Source of the DNA: Streptomyces tropicalis
GTDB taxonomy: Bacteria > Actinomycetota > Actinomycetes > Streptomycetales > Streptomycetaceae
Length of the DNA stretch: 64,000 bases
Assembly (NCBI RefSeq): GCF_029269835.1
Contig: NZ_JARJBB010000007.1
Span: forward strand, 1 to 64,000
Direction of reading: 5' to 3'
Made by a program: the position numbers and the translations under genes. The notes beneath the pieces were generated by a model, which searched no databases, was not told the DNA's origin, and worked only from the letters and a program-made list of their open reading frames with translations. Shown here one piece after another: positions 1 through 9,064 of the stretch (the stretch's first letter is position 1; every line of letters begins with the position of its first letter).

Positions 1-451
1 GAGCCTGTCGGCTCTTAAGTTGGCCTGACGGCCAACTACGGGCCTGACGGCCCGTTAGGTTGCTGTCGCCGTGCCTGACGGCACGGCTGTGTATGTCAGT
101 GCGGGGGTTGGCCCGGGCGGGCCAACCCGGTTGGTATCTAGGGACGTTGGCGGGCCTGGCGGCCCGCTCGCCAAGAGAGAGTGTTCTGCCTGGCGGCAGA
201 AAAAGATACTTAGTGAGGGCCTCCCCTGACGGGGAGGGGCAGGTGGCTGGGCTTAGGTGCCGGCGCCTGTCGGCGCCGTGATGTCATAACGAGGTGGTTG
301 CACAGTTATCTGGGTTGCCTACGCTCCCCTGCCGGGGAGCTGGAATGAGTGGTGTCCGGCTGGCGCCTGACTCGGTGTCTGTTTCCTTTGATGAAGTGGG
401 CGTTCTCGCTTTTCATTTTGTTTGAACGGGGAGTACACGCCTGACGGCGTG
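1..451. repeat. Array of eleven small hairpins with a conserved TGNC loop
   Basis: Eleven inverted repeats lie at 1-14, 18-37, 38-55, 68-87, 105-128, 150-167, 184-201, 220-237, 261-278, 323-340 and 436-451. Stems are 5 to 10 bp and differ from copy to copy, yet both arms change together (for example GAGCC/GGCTC, ACGGGCC/GGCCCGT, TTCTGCC/GGCAGAA, CACGCC/GGCGTG). The closing pairs are always CC/GG. Ten of the eleven loops are TGNC (TGAC, TGTC, TGGC or TGCC); the copy at 105-128 has GGGC instead. Spacers widen from left to right (3, 0, 12, 17, 21, 16, 18, 23, 44 and 95 nt). A half copy without its second arm lies near 362-376. The array starts at base 1, so it may continue outside. Function is unknown: structured RNA, protein-binding DNA sites or replicon-end hairpins are all possible. 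Confidence 0.85.
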
Positions 452-775
452 CTAGTTGATCGGCATGGCAGGTTGGAAGGAGAAGACCGGAGCGATCTCG
501 GTGGCGTCCTGGTGGGCTAGCAATGCCGGCCTTCCCGGAGCTGAGACGAGGGTGCTGCGCAACCGGGGACGGGGGATCTGTGCGTTGATCACGCTCAGCT
601 GCGGGAGCCTGAGGAGCGGCCGAGCAGTACGGCGAGCACGCGGAGAGCCGCCTGCCGACGGCTGCGTGTACGGGCGCACACCGCGATCAGGGCGAGTTCG
701 GTGAGCGGGAGAGCGCGGGTGGCCAACAGCGCTGTGACGAGAGGACTATTGACCAGGGTGAGCAGCCTTCGGTGA
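452..775. other. No gene recognised
   Basis: The stretch between the hairpin array and the first coding remnant has only short open frames on both strands. None has a recognisable motif or a convincing start. It may hold decayed sequence from the 5' part of the NTPase remnant that follows. Confidence 0.4.
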
Positions 776-782
776 GTGGGAG

Positions 783-1340
783 GTGCACCGCCCCATCGAG
801 GCGTCGGAGACGGTGCCGGGCGTGCTGCCGCTGTATGTGCGGCGCTCCCACGACGAGGTGCTGCGTTCGGTGGTGGCGCGAGCCGGATGGCGGTGCTGGT
901 CGGTGAGTCGTCCACGGGTAAGACGAGGGCGTGCTGGGAGGCGGTGGCGGAGCTGCCGACCCGGTGGCGGCTGTGGCATCCGTTCGATCCGTCACCGGCC
1001 CAGGCGCTGGCGAACGAGATGCGGGAAGGGATCGCTGCGCGTACCGCGATCTGGCTCAACGATCTGAGTGAACTGGCCGCGCTTGCCACAGAGCCGGCCG
1101 AGGTAGAGGAGGCCGCCCGGGGGGCTTTCGCCGTGGGCGAGGCCACGTTGTTGAAGGAGCTGGCCGAGCGAGCCGAGGCCGACGGGCGCGCCGCTGACGC
1201 GGCCCGGTTGTACGGGGACGCGATCGGCATCTTCGAACGCCAGCGTCGCCAGCGGGAGGAGGGTGTGGGTCTGATCGAGGGGCCACGACCTCCTTCTGCA
1301 GACGCGCCGGATCGGCCACGTAGGCCCCGGGCCGTGCGCA
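783..1340 (+). pseudogene. Frameshifted remnant of a GESSTGKT-type NTPase
   Basis: Two reading frames each carry part of one protein. The frame beginning at 783 reads LPLYVRRSHDEVLRSVVARA, the stretch that normally precedes a P-loop in large Streptomyces NTPases. From about 887 another frame continues with the P-loop GESSTGKT and RACWEAV. A frameshift therefore sits near 883-890. After about 1065 (IWLNDL) the sequence jumps to a helical, TPR-like piece rich in Ala and Leu (AEADGRAADAARLYGDA), as if an internal deletion joined the front of the gene to a later part. The remnant runs without a stop into the JetD-like C-terminus downstream. I see no intact ATPase core, so this is very probably dead. 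Confidence 0.6.
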
Positions 1341-1342
1341 CC

Positions 1343-2149
1343 ATGGCAGTCCTGGGCCTCGCCCGCACGCCATCGGCCGGTGGCCCTGCCAGACAACCGG
1401 CGCGGTGGTGGGAACTGGGCGAACTCGCCGCGCATATCACCGGCGACGCGCACGGGCTCGACGAGGGGCGTCTCGCCGGCACGCTGACGCTCAAAGGGAT
1501 CGCTGCGGCTTGCGGCCTGCCCGGATCGGAGTCCTCGGCAGGCCGGCGACTTCTGTGGGAACAGGTCGGGGTCAGTGCCGACATGCTGTCGGGCACCGTC
1601 ATCGTGTGGAAGCTGGCACCGCCAGGACCCGATCCCTGGGCCTCGATGATGCGTGCCCGCGGCGACCTCGGCCTGGCCACCCACCTGACCATGCACGAGT
1701 TGCGGACCGCCGCCGTCAGCGCGCCGCTGGCCGCGCCGCAGACCACCGTGCGCTGGTGCGAGAACCCGCAGGTCCTGCAGGCAGCCGCACGCTACGGACT
1801 TCCCGGAGTTCTGGTTTGCGGGAGCGGCAATCCCTCAAGCGCCGGATGGGAGCTGCTCCAACGTCTCCTCACGGACGGCGCACACGTTCTCTACCACGGC
1901 GACTTCGACTGGGCCGGAATCACCATCGCCGAGCGTGTGCTTCGGCTGGGCGCCTACCCATGGCGCATGAGCGCCGCCGACTACCTCACTGCGCTCGCCT
2001 ACCTGTCGACAGACCGTCTCGCTCCGCTGGCCGGAGAACCCGTGGCCACCCCCTGGGACCCTCGCCTCGAGCAGGCAATGAGCGAGAAAGGTCTCGCCGT
2101 GCACGAGGAGGCGCTCCTGCCCCGCCTCCTTGCCGATCTGTCCGGCTGA
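1343..2149 (+). pseudogene. jetD: Truncated Wadjet JetD-like protein, C-terminal TOPRIM half
   Basis: About 268 residues, opening at ATG 1343 and in frame with the upstream NTPase remnant. The sequence matches my memory of the C-terminal half of the TIGR02679/DUF2399 family, which is JetD of type I Wadjet. JetD is the TOPRIM nuclease that nicks plasmid DNA held by the SMC-like JetABC complex. Visible marks are WENPQ-like CENPQVLQAA, CGSGNPSSAGWELLQRL and the acidic TOPRIM signature HGDFDWAGI followed by PWRMSAADY. A full JetD is about 400 residues, so the N-terminal domain is missing, and no jetA, jetB or jetC is present. It is best read as a decayed Wadjet locus, although the TOPRIM part itself looks intact and could still be expressed as a fusion. 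Confidence 0.65.
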
Positions 2150-2384
2150 GACCTCGGGGTGACAGACACGTCCCGCCGGCCCCGGAATCCTGCCGTGTCG
2201 GCTGTCACACCGGTCGCCATGCGGATCCCGCTTTCGGCCGCTCCCGTAATCGCCGGGCTGTGGCGGAGCAACTCCTCGAAGACCTAGGACACCAACGCTG
2301 AGCGTCCCCTGGTACAGGCACATGTCGGTGATCCGCTCCAAGAGGCATGCCGGCGCCAGTCTGGGAGCCGGCGGCCGGTGGTGT

Positions 2385-4640
2385 TCACAGGCCGAGCTCG
2401 GCCAGGGCGGCTTGGCGCTGCGGAGTGAGACCGGAACGGCGCCGTCGCAGGTTGCTCAGCCACTGTCCCAGACGCACCTGTTGCCCTTCCACCTCCTCGA
2501 TGTGCCGCTGAGGGACGTCGAGATGCCCCTCCCGCTCGCGGAACACCCGGGCGGCCGCCAACCCCCGCTGGAAGGCGCGTTCGCGCGCCGACAGAGGGTC
2601 CTTTGTCGCCGGTTCCGCGGGCGCATCGGGCAGTTCGAGAAGTCCCAACTCCTGAAGCACTCTTCTTTGTCCAGGCTGCAGGCGGTCGAAGCGCGCGCGC
2701 TGGGCTTCGAGCCATGCCTGTGTTTGGGAGGTCGTGTCGTTGTCTGCCAGGCTCTGGCGGGCGGCGTGGTAGGCGCGTTGCCAGGTGATCGGCCAGGACG
2801 GGTTCCACCACGGGTCCAGGGCAGTGAGGGCAGCGGCGCGCTGGTCGGTGAGGGCAGCGGCGCGGGCGCGCTGGGTGGCCAGCCAGCGGCCGAGGGGAAA
2901 GCCGTCATGGACTTCCTCGACGGGTGCGGCCAGATGGCCCTGGCGGGCGGCGTAGGCGGCGGCGTGGGCGAGTGCGCGGTCGAAGGCCTGCTGGCGGGGG
3001 TCCCAGATGATGCCGAGGCGTTCGAGGGCCTGTACGCGTGCGGTGTCGAGCGTGCCTTTGGTGTGCAGGTGGCGTTGCCAGGTCAGCCAGCGTCCCAGGG
3101 GGTAGCCGGTGAGGTCTTCGTAAGTCTGGGGGACGTCGAGGTGGTGGTGGGTGTGGCGGTAGGTGCGGGCTGCGGCTAGGCCTCGGCGCCATTCGGCGCT
3201 CTTGGGGGCAAGGACCCGCAGTGAGAGGGCGAGGGCGACTTCGTCGGCCTGGGTGGGGCGGTCGAAGCGGAGCCAGGCGTCGGGGTCTTCGGAGGGGATG
3301 GTGGGGCGGTGGGTGCGGGGGTCTGACAGGCGGGCGTCGAGGCGGTCGTCGTGGGCGCGCAGTGCCTGGATGGTGCGCCACAGTGGGGTGTAGGCGTCGG
3401 CGCCGAGGAGGTCGTCGGGGTCTTCGTCGGGGGTGAGGTAGACGGGGACGACGAGGGTGGCTTTCTTGCCGGCGCCGGGTTGCTGGCGCAGGGCGCGGCC
3501 GACGGCCTGGACGGTGTCGACGGGGCTGTTCTTGGGGTCGGCGAAGACGACGGCGTCGATGGCGGGTACGTCGATGCCCTCCCCCAGGACACGTGCGTTG
3601 GACAGGACGGCCGGGGCTTGGGGGGCGGTGTGGGAGGCGAACTCGAGTAGGAGGCGGCGGCGGACCTGGGGGGTGTGGCTGCCGCTTATCCAGTCCGCCC
3701 ACAATCCCTCGGGCCGCAGTTCGGTGGGGAGCGTGGCGGCGGTCTCGTGCAGGGTGGTGGCGAAGGCGCGGGCGTCGGCGACGCGGTGGTGGAAGGTGAG
3801 GATGCGGCGTAGCCGGTGGTCGTGGATGGCGCGCAGGGCTGCGACTTGGCGGCCCGCCAGGCGCAGTCCGTCGATGCCGGCTCCGGGGCCGGTGGCGAGC
3901 CAGTCGCGCAGGTCTTGGTCGGTGACGACGGGGACGAGGATCTGGTAGTCGGCGAGTAGGCCGAGGTCGATGGCGTCGGAGAGGTTGAGGTGGTAGGCGA
4001 CGGGGCCGAAGAGGGTTTCGTCGTCCATCGAGGCCACGGTCTCTGCGCCGTCGCCGTCCTGGGCGTCGTCGGGGTCCCAGATGCGGGGGGTGGCGGTCAG
4101 GTAGAGGCGGCGGGTGGCGGGGACCTGGTCGTCGTGGTGGACAGCGGCCCAGGCCTTGCCGAGACGGCCGGCGGTGCGGTGGGCCTCGTCGACGACCACG
4201 AGGTCCCAGGCAGGAAGGCGGTGGTCGTGGTGGGCGGCGACGACGGCGGTCAGCGAGGCGTAGGTGGCGTAGGCGGTGACGGGGCCGGGGCGGGGCGGGG
4301 TGGCGAGTGCGGTGAGCTCGCCGGGGTCGGTGGTGAGGGGGATGTCGGCGCCGAGCGGTTCGTGGTCGAGGGCCTGGCGTTGGGAGCACACCGCGATGGC
4401 CGTGCCTTTGCGTCCGGCGTTACGCCAGGAGCGGATGGTCTGCGACAGCAGGTCCAGTGTCGGCAGGAGTACCAAGACTCGTCCGTGGTGGGCGATGCGG
4501 GAGGTGGTGCGGGCGGCGATGAGGGTCTTGCCGGTGCCGCAGGCTGCGATCACGCTCGCGCGGGCGTGGTCGCGGAGTGTGGCGGTCGCGGCAGCGATGG
4601 CCTCCTTTTGGTGAGGCCGTAGTTCGATATCGGGGGCCAT
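2385..4640 (-). CDS. DEAH-box SF2 helicase with C-terminal helicase-associated repeats
   Basis: A 751-residue protein. The N-terminal part opens with a Q-motif-like LRPHQKEAI, then the Walker A ACGTGKT near residue 33, DEAH in VVVDEAHR near 150, TATPR as motif III and QAVGRALRQ as motif VI. It is a complete two-lobed SF2 ATPase of the type III restriction/DEAD-like family. From about residue 480 there are three or four repeats of the pattern GRWL..QR...AL, typical of the helicase-associated (HA) domain, a putative DNA-binding helical unit. Such proteins are common in Streptomyces and their role is not defined. It lies 77 nt from the sbcC stop on the same strand and could be read after sbcDC. 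ATG start at 4640; the ORF is intact. Confidence 0.8.
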   Translation of the reverse strand: MAPDIELRPHQKEAIAAATATLRDHARASVIAACGTGKTLIAARTTSRIAHHGRVLVLLPTLDLLSQTIRSWRNAGRKGTAIAVCSQRQALDHEPLGADIPLTTDPGELTALATPPRPGPVTAYATYASLTAVVAAHHDHRLPAWDLVVVDEAHRTAGRLGKAWAAVHHDDQVPATRRLYLTATPRIWDPDDAQDGDGAETVASMDDETLFGPVAYHLNLSDAIDLGLLADYQILVPVVTDQDLRDWLATGPGAGIDGLRLAGRQVAALRAIHDHRLRRILTFHHRVADARAFATTLHETAATLPTELRPEGLWADWISGSHTPQVRRRLLLEFASHTAPQAPAVLSNARVLGEGIDVPAIDAVVFADPKNSPVDTVQAVGRALRQQPGAGKKATLVVPVYLTPDEDPDDLLGADAYTPLWRTIQALRAHDDRLDARLSDPRTHRPTIPSEDPDAWLRFDRPTQADEVALALSLRVLAPKSAEWRRGLAAARTYRHTHHHLDVPQTYEDLTGYPLGRWLTWQRHLHTKGTLDTARVQALERLGIIWDPRQQAFDRALAHAAAYAARQGHLAAPVEEVHDGFPLGRWLATQRARAAALTDQRAAALTALDPWWNPSWPITWQRAYHAARQSLADNDTTSQTQAWLEAQRARFDRLQPGQRRVLQELGLLELPDAPAEPATKDPLSARERAFQRGLAAARVFREREGHLDVPQRHIEEVEGQQVRLGQWLSNLRRRRSGLTPQRQAALAELGL

Positions 4641-4717
4641 GGAGGGTGTATCGCTCCGGGGGTCGGCTGGGCGTTCCAGGAGGGTGGGGGCGTGAGCTGC
4701 ACCCTCCTGGATGCAGG

Positions 4718-7700
4718 TTATTCGGCTGCTTCGGTCAGGTGGGCGAGAGTGGAGCCGGTGGGGCCCTTTTTGACGTGCAGTCGTTGGGTGATGCGGCGGC
4801 GTAGTTCGGGGATGTGGCTGATGACGCCGACGGTGCGGTCGTGGGCGCGCAGGGAGTCCAGGACGTCGAGGACGTTGTGGAGGGTGTCGTCGTCGAGGGT
4901 GCCGAAGCCTTCGTCGATGAAGAGGGTGTCCAGGGGGTTGCCGCCGGCTTCGTGGGTGACGACGTCGGCTAGGCCGAGGGCGAGGGACAGGGAGGCGAAG
5001 AAGGATTCGCCGCCGGAGAGGGTGTCGGTCTTGCGGGGGCGGCCGGTCCAGGAGTCGGTGATTTCCAGTCCGAGGCCGGAGCGGGCGCCGTGGGCGGCTT
5101 GGTGGTCGGAGTGGCGGAGGGTGTAGCGGCCTTCGGACATCAGGTAGAGGCGTGTGTTGGCAGCGGTGACGACTTGTTCGAGGCGGGCGGCCAGGACGTA
5201 GGCCTCCAGTTGCATGCGGACTCGGGTGCCGGATGCGTTGCCGGTGGCCAGGTCGGCGAGGTGGCGGGCGGTGTTGTGGGCCTGTTCGAGTGTCTCCAGG
5301 CGCTTGACCGCTTCGCCCAGGGTGGTAGCGAGGTCGGTGAGTTCGGTGGTGCGGGTCTGGGCGGTACTGGCGGCGGTGACCGCTTGGGCGTGCTGGTCAT
5401 CTGCGGCGGCGCGCTGGGACGCCGCAGCGTCGACGTCGGCGGCTGGTTGGGCGGTGGCTTCCTGCAGGGCAGGGTCGTCGAGGACTGCTTGGTGGGCGGC
5501 GCGGGCCTGGCGCCACTGGTTGATCTCTTCGTCGATGTTGTTGAGGTCCTGCTCGTTGAGCAAGGCTTCGTCGGCGGCAGCGAGCGTGTCGAAGCCTTGG
5601 AGTGTGGCGGCGTCGGTGGCCTCGCTGGTGCGGGTGTGCAGGGCCTGGGCGGCGGTGGCGGCGGTGCGGGATGCTTCGGCTGCCTGCTCGAGGTGGTCGG
5701 CGGTGCGGGTGAGGTCGTCGATACGCGCGGCCAGGGTGGAGGCGGTGCCGCGGGCGGTCTGAAGTTTCTCGGTGAGTTCGGCCTGCCGCTGGGACTGGGT
5801 GTCGTAGGTGGCATTGCGGGCGGACAGGCCGGCGGTGGCGATGCTGTCCAGCTCGGTCATGGTGGCGTGCTCGCGGTCCAGCTTGAGGAGTTCTTCCTCA
5901 ACGGTCCTGCGGTCGGCGGCCTGCTGAAGGGCGTCGGCCAGCTGCGTGGTGAGGGCTTCGTGTTCGGTCTTGAGGTCGGCTAGCGGAGTGTCGCCAGCTT
6001 CGCCGCTGGCACTGGCGGCGTTCTCGCGTAGCTGCTGCAGCTGGGCCGCGATCGCGTCACGCTGCTGCTGGGCTCGCTGGTGGGTCTTCTCGGCGGCTTG
6101 TTCGTCCTCGCGCGTGGGCTGTCCGTCGGCAGCCTGAGCGGGCGCCGGGTGGGAGCACGAGCCGCAGACCGGGCAAGGCGTGCCGTCGGTGAGGCTGGCG
6201 GCGAGTTCGGCGGCCATGCCTTCGGTGCGTTGGCGGCGGATGTCGATGTGGGTCTGGGCGGCCTGCTCGGTGTCTTTCTGCGCGGTGGCCAGGCGCTGCT
6301 CGGTGGTGGTGATCTGCGCGAGGTGGGCGTCGCGGCGTTCGGCAGCTCCTACGCGGTCGTTGAGGGTCTCCAGCTGGCCTTGGTGGCGCCGGCTTTCTTC
6401 CTCGGCTTGGCGGGCAGCTTCCCGGCGGCCTTCCAGGGCAGTGCGCTGGGTGGTCTCCTGTTCGAGCCAGTCGCGGGCGGTGCGCTGCTGGACGGTGAAG
6501 TCCTGCCGCTCGGCGTCGATGCGCTTCAGGTCGGCGGTGAGTTGGTGGAGGGTGGCTTCCTCGGGGAGCAGGGTGTTCAGCACGGCGATGTCGTCGCGCA
6601 TGTGCTGCCCGGCTGTGGCCAGGTCGGTGGCCTCCAGCGCGACGTGCTCGGGAAGCAGTCGGGAGCGGGCGGCGCTTTCGCTGTCCTGGGCGCGGGTGTG
6701 GTCGGCGCGGGCGGTGGTGGCGGCGTGCAGCAGTGGTGCTAGCTGCTGGGCTCGCCGGGCCTGTTCGCGGCGCTGGTCCAGGGTTTCCTGGTGGGAGGTC
6801 TGCTCGTCCAGCAGGTCCAGCTGCTCGCGGGCGGCGGCGTGGGTGGTCTGCTGCCTGTGCAGTTCGCGGGCGGCGGCTTCCCGGCCCTGGTGGGTGAGCT
6901 GGTTCTTCTTTGCCGTCTCGGCGTCGCCCTGGGCGGTGAGCGCGTCGGCCTGGCTGGCTTGGATGAGGTCCTGGGCCCAGGTCAGGGCGGGGCCGGTCAG
7001 GGTGTGCGCGGCGTCAGAGGTGGGGGCGTCGTGCTGGGATTTCAGGTCCGGGCCGGCGGCTTGGTGGATGCGGGCCGCTAGGTGCAGCACCTCGTCGCGG
7101 GTGGCGTCGCGGTTCTTCTGGGTGGTGCGGCTGTGGTCGTTCAGCCAGCGTTCGATGAAGGCGTACCGGTCGGTGTGGAAGAGCTTGCCGAGGAGGTCGC
7201 GGCGCTTGGATGCGTCGGAGTAGAGGAACTTGGTGAATTCGTTCTGGGGCAGGAGAACCACCTGGCAGAACTGGGTCCGGCTCATGCCGAGCAGGTCTTT
7301 GATCTCCTTGCCGGCTTCCTGGTGGGACTTGCTGGCCGGTTCCCAGTGGCCCTGCCCGAGAGAGTCGGTTGTCCACCTGCTGAGCCGGGTCTCGGCCTTC
7401 TGGGCGGTGTCGCCCGTGCCGTTTTTCTTGGGGCGCATCTGCTGGGGGACGCGGTCGATGAGCAGCCTGTGGCCGGCAATGGTGACGTCCAGGGTGACCT
7501 GGGTCAGCACGTCGGTCGAGGCGTGGTGGCTGCGCAGCGTCAGGTCGCGGTCGACCGGGGGTTCGCCGTACAGGGCGAAGCAGATGGCGGTGAACAGGGT
7601 GCTCTTGCCTGCGCCGGTGTCGCCGTGCAGGAGGAACAGGCCGTCGGCGGACAGTGCGTCGAAGTCGACGGTGTGGGTGCCGGCGAAGGGTCCGAAGGCC

Positions 7701-7726
7701 TGCAGGGTGAGGTGGTGCAGGCGCAT
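4718..7726 (-). CDS. sbcC: SbcC, SMC-like ATPase subunit of the SbcCD nuclease
   Basis: A 1,002-residue protein starting MRLHHLTLQAFGPFAG. The Walker A GDTGAGKS is near residue 34. Two long coiled coils rich in Gln, Glu, Ala and Arg flank a central zinc hook CPVCG. The C-terminal part has the ABC signature LSGGESF and Walker B LFIDEGFGTLDD. This is the layout of SbcC/Rad50. SbcC with SbcD trims and opens hairpins and protein-blocked DNA ends, working in double-strand-break processing. The ATG at 7726 overlaps the last base of the sbcD stop codon (TAATG), so the pair is translationally coupled. Longer upstream reading in this frame exists but lies inside sbcD and lacks SbcC sequence, so the short start is preferred. 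Confidence 0.93.
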   Translation of the reverse strand: MRLHHLTLQAFGPFAGTHTVDFDALSADGLFLLHGDTGAGKSTLFTAICFALYGEPPVDRDLTLRSHHASTDVLTQVTLDVTIAGHRLLIDRVPQQMRPKKNGTGDTAQKAETRLSRWTTDSLGQGHWEPASKSHQEAGKEIKDLLGMSRTQFCQVVLLPQNEFTKFLYSDASKRRDLLGKLFHTDRYAFIERWLNDHSRTTQKNRDATRDEVLHLAARIHQAAGPDLKSQHDAPTSDAAHTLTGPALTWAQDLIQASQADALTAQGDAETAKKNQLTHQGREAAARELHRQQTTHAAAREQLDLLDEQTSHQETLDQRREQARRAQQLAPLLHAATTARADHTRAQDSESAARSRLLPEHVALEATDLATAGQHMRDDIAVLNTLLPEEATLHQLTADLKRIDAERQDFTVQQRTARDWLEQETTQRTALEGRREAARQAEEESRRHQGQLETLNDRVGAAERRDAHLAQITTTEQRLATAQKDTEQAAQTHIDIRRQRTEGMAAELAASLTDGTPCPVCGSCSHPAPAQAADGQPTREDEQAAEKTHQRAQQQRDAIAAQLQQLRENAASASGEAGDTPLADLKTEHEALTTQLADALQQAADRRTVEEELLKLDREHATMTELDSIATAGLSARNATYDTQSQRQAELTEKLQTARGTASTLAARIDDLTRTADHLEQAAEASRTAATAAQALHTRTSEATDAATLQGFDTLAAADEALLNEQDLNNIDEEINQWRQARAAHQAVLDDPALQEATAQPAADVDAAASQRAAADDQHAQAVTAASTAQTRTTELTDLATTLGEAVKRLETLEQAHNTARHLADLATGNASGTRVRMQLEAYVLAARLEQVVTAANTRLYLMSEGRYTLRHSDHQAAHGARSGLGLEITDSWTGRPRKTDTLSGGESFFASLSLALGLADVVTHEAGGNPLDTLFIDEGFGTLDDDTLHNVLDVLDSLRAHDRTVGVISHIPELRRRITQRLHVKKGPTGSTLAHLTEAAE

Positions 7727-8925
7727 TAGACGGTTTCCTTCTGCAGTTCGTTCACGCGGGCGGCGTCGACTGCCTGCTGGAGCAGGGCGTGTTCGTCGGG
7801 GGTGGGGCCGGTGCCGCGCATGTCGGTGAGGAAGTCGCTGGCGATGTCGAGTTCGCTGCGGCCGCGGAGGCGTTCGGTGTAGGTGGGGGTGTCGGTGGCC
7901 TGGGCAGGGATGAAGACACGCTGGTGCTTGAGGCTGAGCGTGTGGGGGAAGCGGCGGCGCAGCCGGGCCATTGCCTCGAAGGGCAGGGCTGTGTCGGTGA
8001 GTGTGACTTCGATCCAGGCGTCTTTCAGGTGTTCGTGGGCGGGGTGGGTGAGGAGATCCTCGAGGAGGCCTTCGATGCGTTCCAGGCGGTGGGGGGTAGG
8101 GCAAGGCAGGTGCCTCAGGGCGGGAGCCGTGCCGGAGAAGGTGAGGTCGACCAGGGTGACGGACTTGTTGTGGGTGGTCTCGGAGAAGGAGTAGGCCAGC
8201 GGAGAGCCGCAGTAGTGGACGCGGTCGGTGACTTTCTGGGGGCCGTGGAGGTGGCCGAGGGCGACGTAGTCGATGCCGTCGAAGACGTCGGCGCCTACGT
8301 GGGCGACTCCGCCGACGCTGATGTCGCGTTCGCTGTCGGACTCCTCCGCCTGGGGTTCCTCGCTCTGACCGGTGCCGGGGGTAACGAAGGCATGGGCGAT
8401 GACCACCGAGCGGGTTCCGGCTGGCTGGCGGTTGGTGAGGTCGGCGTGGATCTTGTCCAGGGCGGCGGTCAGCACTGCGCGGTGGGAGGTGGCCTCCGCC
8501 TCCAGCTGGGTACGGACCATGGAGGGCTCAAGGTAGGGGATGCCGTACACGGCGACGGGGCCGTCGGTGTCGTTGAGGAGGACTGGGACGTCGCAGGTGG
8601 CCGGATCGGTGCGTAGATGAATTCCGGCGCGGGCGAAGAGGCCGGATCCGACGCCGAGGCGGTGAGCCGAGTCGTGGTTTCCGCTGATCATGATGATCGG
8701 CACGTCGAGGTCGGCGAGCTGGTGCAGGGCGCTGTTGAACAAGCGCACAGCGTCCAGACTGGGGATGGCCCGGTCGTAGATGTCGCCGGCCACGAGGATG
8801 GCATCGATGTCCTCGGCGCGAGCTGTGTCGACTAGGCGGTCGAGGAAGGCGCGCTGGGCTGGGATCAGGTCTTCTCCGTGGAACCGGCGGCCCAAGTGCC
8901 AGTCCGAAGTGTGCAGAAACCGCAT
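7726..8925 (-). CDS. sbcD: SbcD, metallophosphatase nuclease subunit of SbcCD
   Basis: A 399-residue Mre11-type protein. The N-terminus MRFLHTSDWHLGRR holds the first metal-binding motif (Asp, His). GDIYDR, ISGNHDSAHR and, further on, LGHLHGPQ give the remaining phosphoesterase motifs. The enzyme cuts DNA with 3'-5' exonuclease and endonuclease activity when partnered with SbcC. The start at ATG 8925 gives the standard N-terminus; a GTG two codons upstream (8931) is an alternative and no clear Shine-Dalgarno separates them. It is first in an sbcD-sbcC operon. The promoter should lie in the 8926-9064 gap. Confidence 0.93.
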   Translation of the reverse strand: MRFLHTSDWHLGRRFHGEDLIPAQRAFLDRLVDTARAEDIDAILVAGDIYDRAIPSLDAVRLFNSALHQLADLDVPIIMISGNHDSAHRLGVGSGLFARAGIHLRTDPATCDVPVLLNDTDGPVAVYGIPYLEPSMVRTQLEAEATSHRAVLTAALDKIHADLTNRQPAGTRSVVIAHAFVTPGTGQSEEPQAEESDSERDISVGGVAHVGADVFDGIDYVALGHLHGPQKVTDRVHYCGSPLAYSFSETTHNKSVTLVDLTFSGTAPALRHLPCPTPHRLERIEGLLEDLLTHPAHEHLKDAWIEVTLTDTALPFEAMARLRRRFPHTLSLKHQRVFIPAQATDTPTYTERLRGRSELDIASDFLTDMRGTGPTPDEHALLQQAVDAARVNELQKETV

Positions 8926-9064
8926 GAGCACAGACAGTAACCACCGAGAGAGAGGTTACGGGCGGTTTTCCTGATAAACGGGCGTCGCAGCGCAAGCCGT
9001 GACGTGACGTGGGAGGCCTCTGTGTCAGTGGCAGGGGGCAGGATGTGCGGTGGGGGAAGGAGGA

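Noticed and set aside
1..451. CRISPR array or telomere palindromes
   Set aside because: The units differ in sequence and have no equal-length spacers, so CRISPR does not fit. Typical Streptomyces telomere palindromes have GCA-type loops and I saw none; a telomere role cannot be shown.
595..1746. 383-codon minus-strand frame over the JetD remnant
   Set aside because: Ser/Arg/Pro/Ala-rich text with no motif. It is antisense to a recognisable JetD C-terminus.
1343..2149. Functional Wadjet system
   Set aside because: Only the C-terminal half of a JetD-like protein remains and jetA, jetB and jetC are absent from the window.
2905..4389. 494-codon minus-strand frame
   Set aside because: Almost only Pro, Arg and His; an out-of-frame reading of the HA-repeat helicase.
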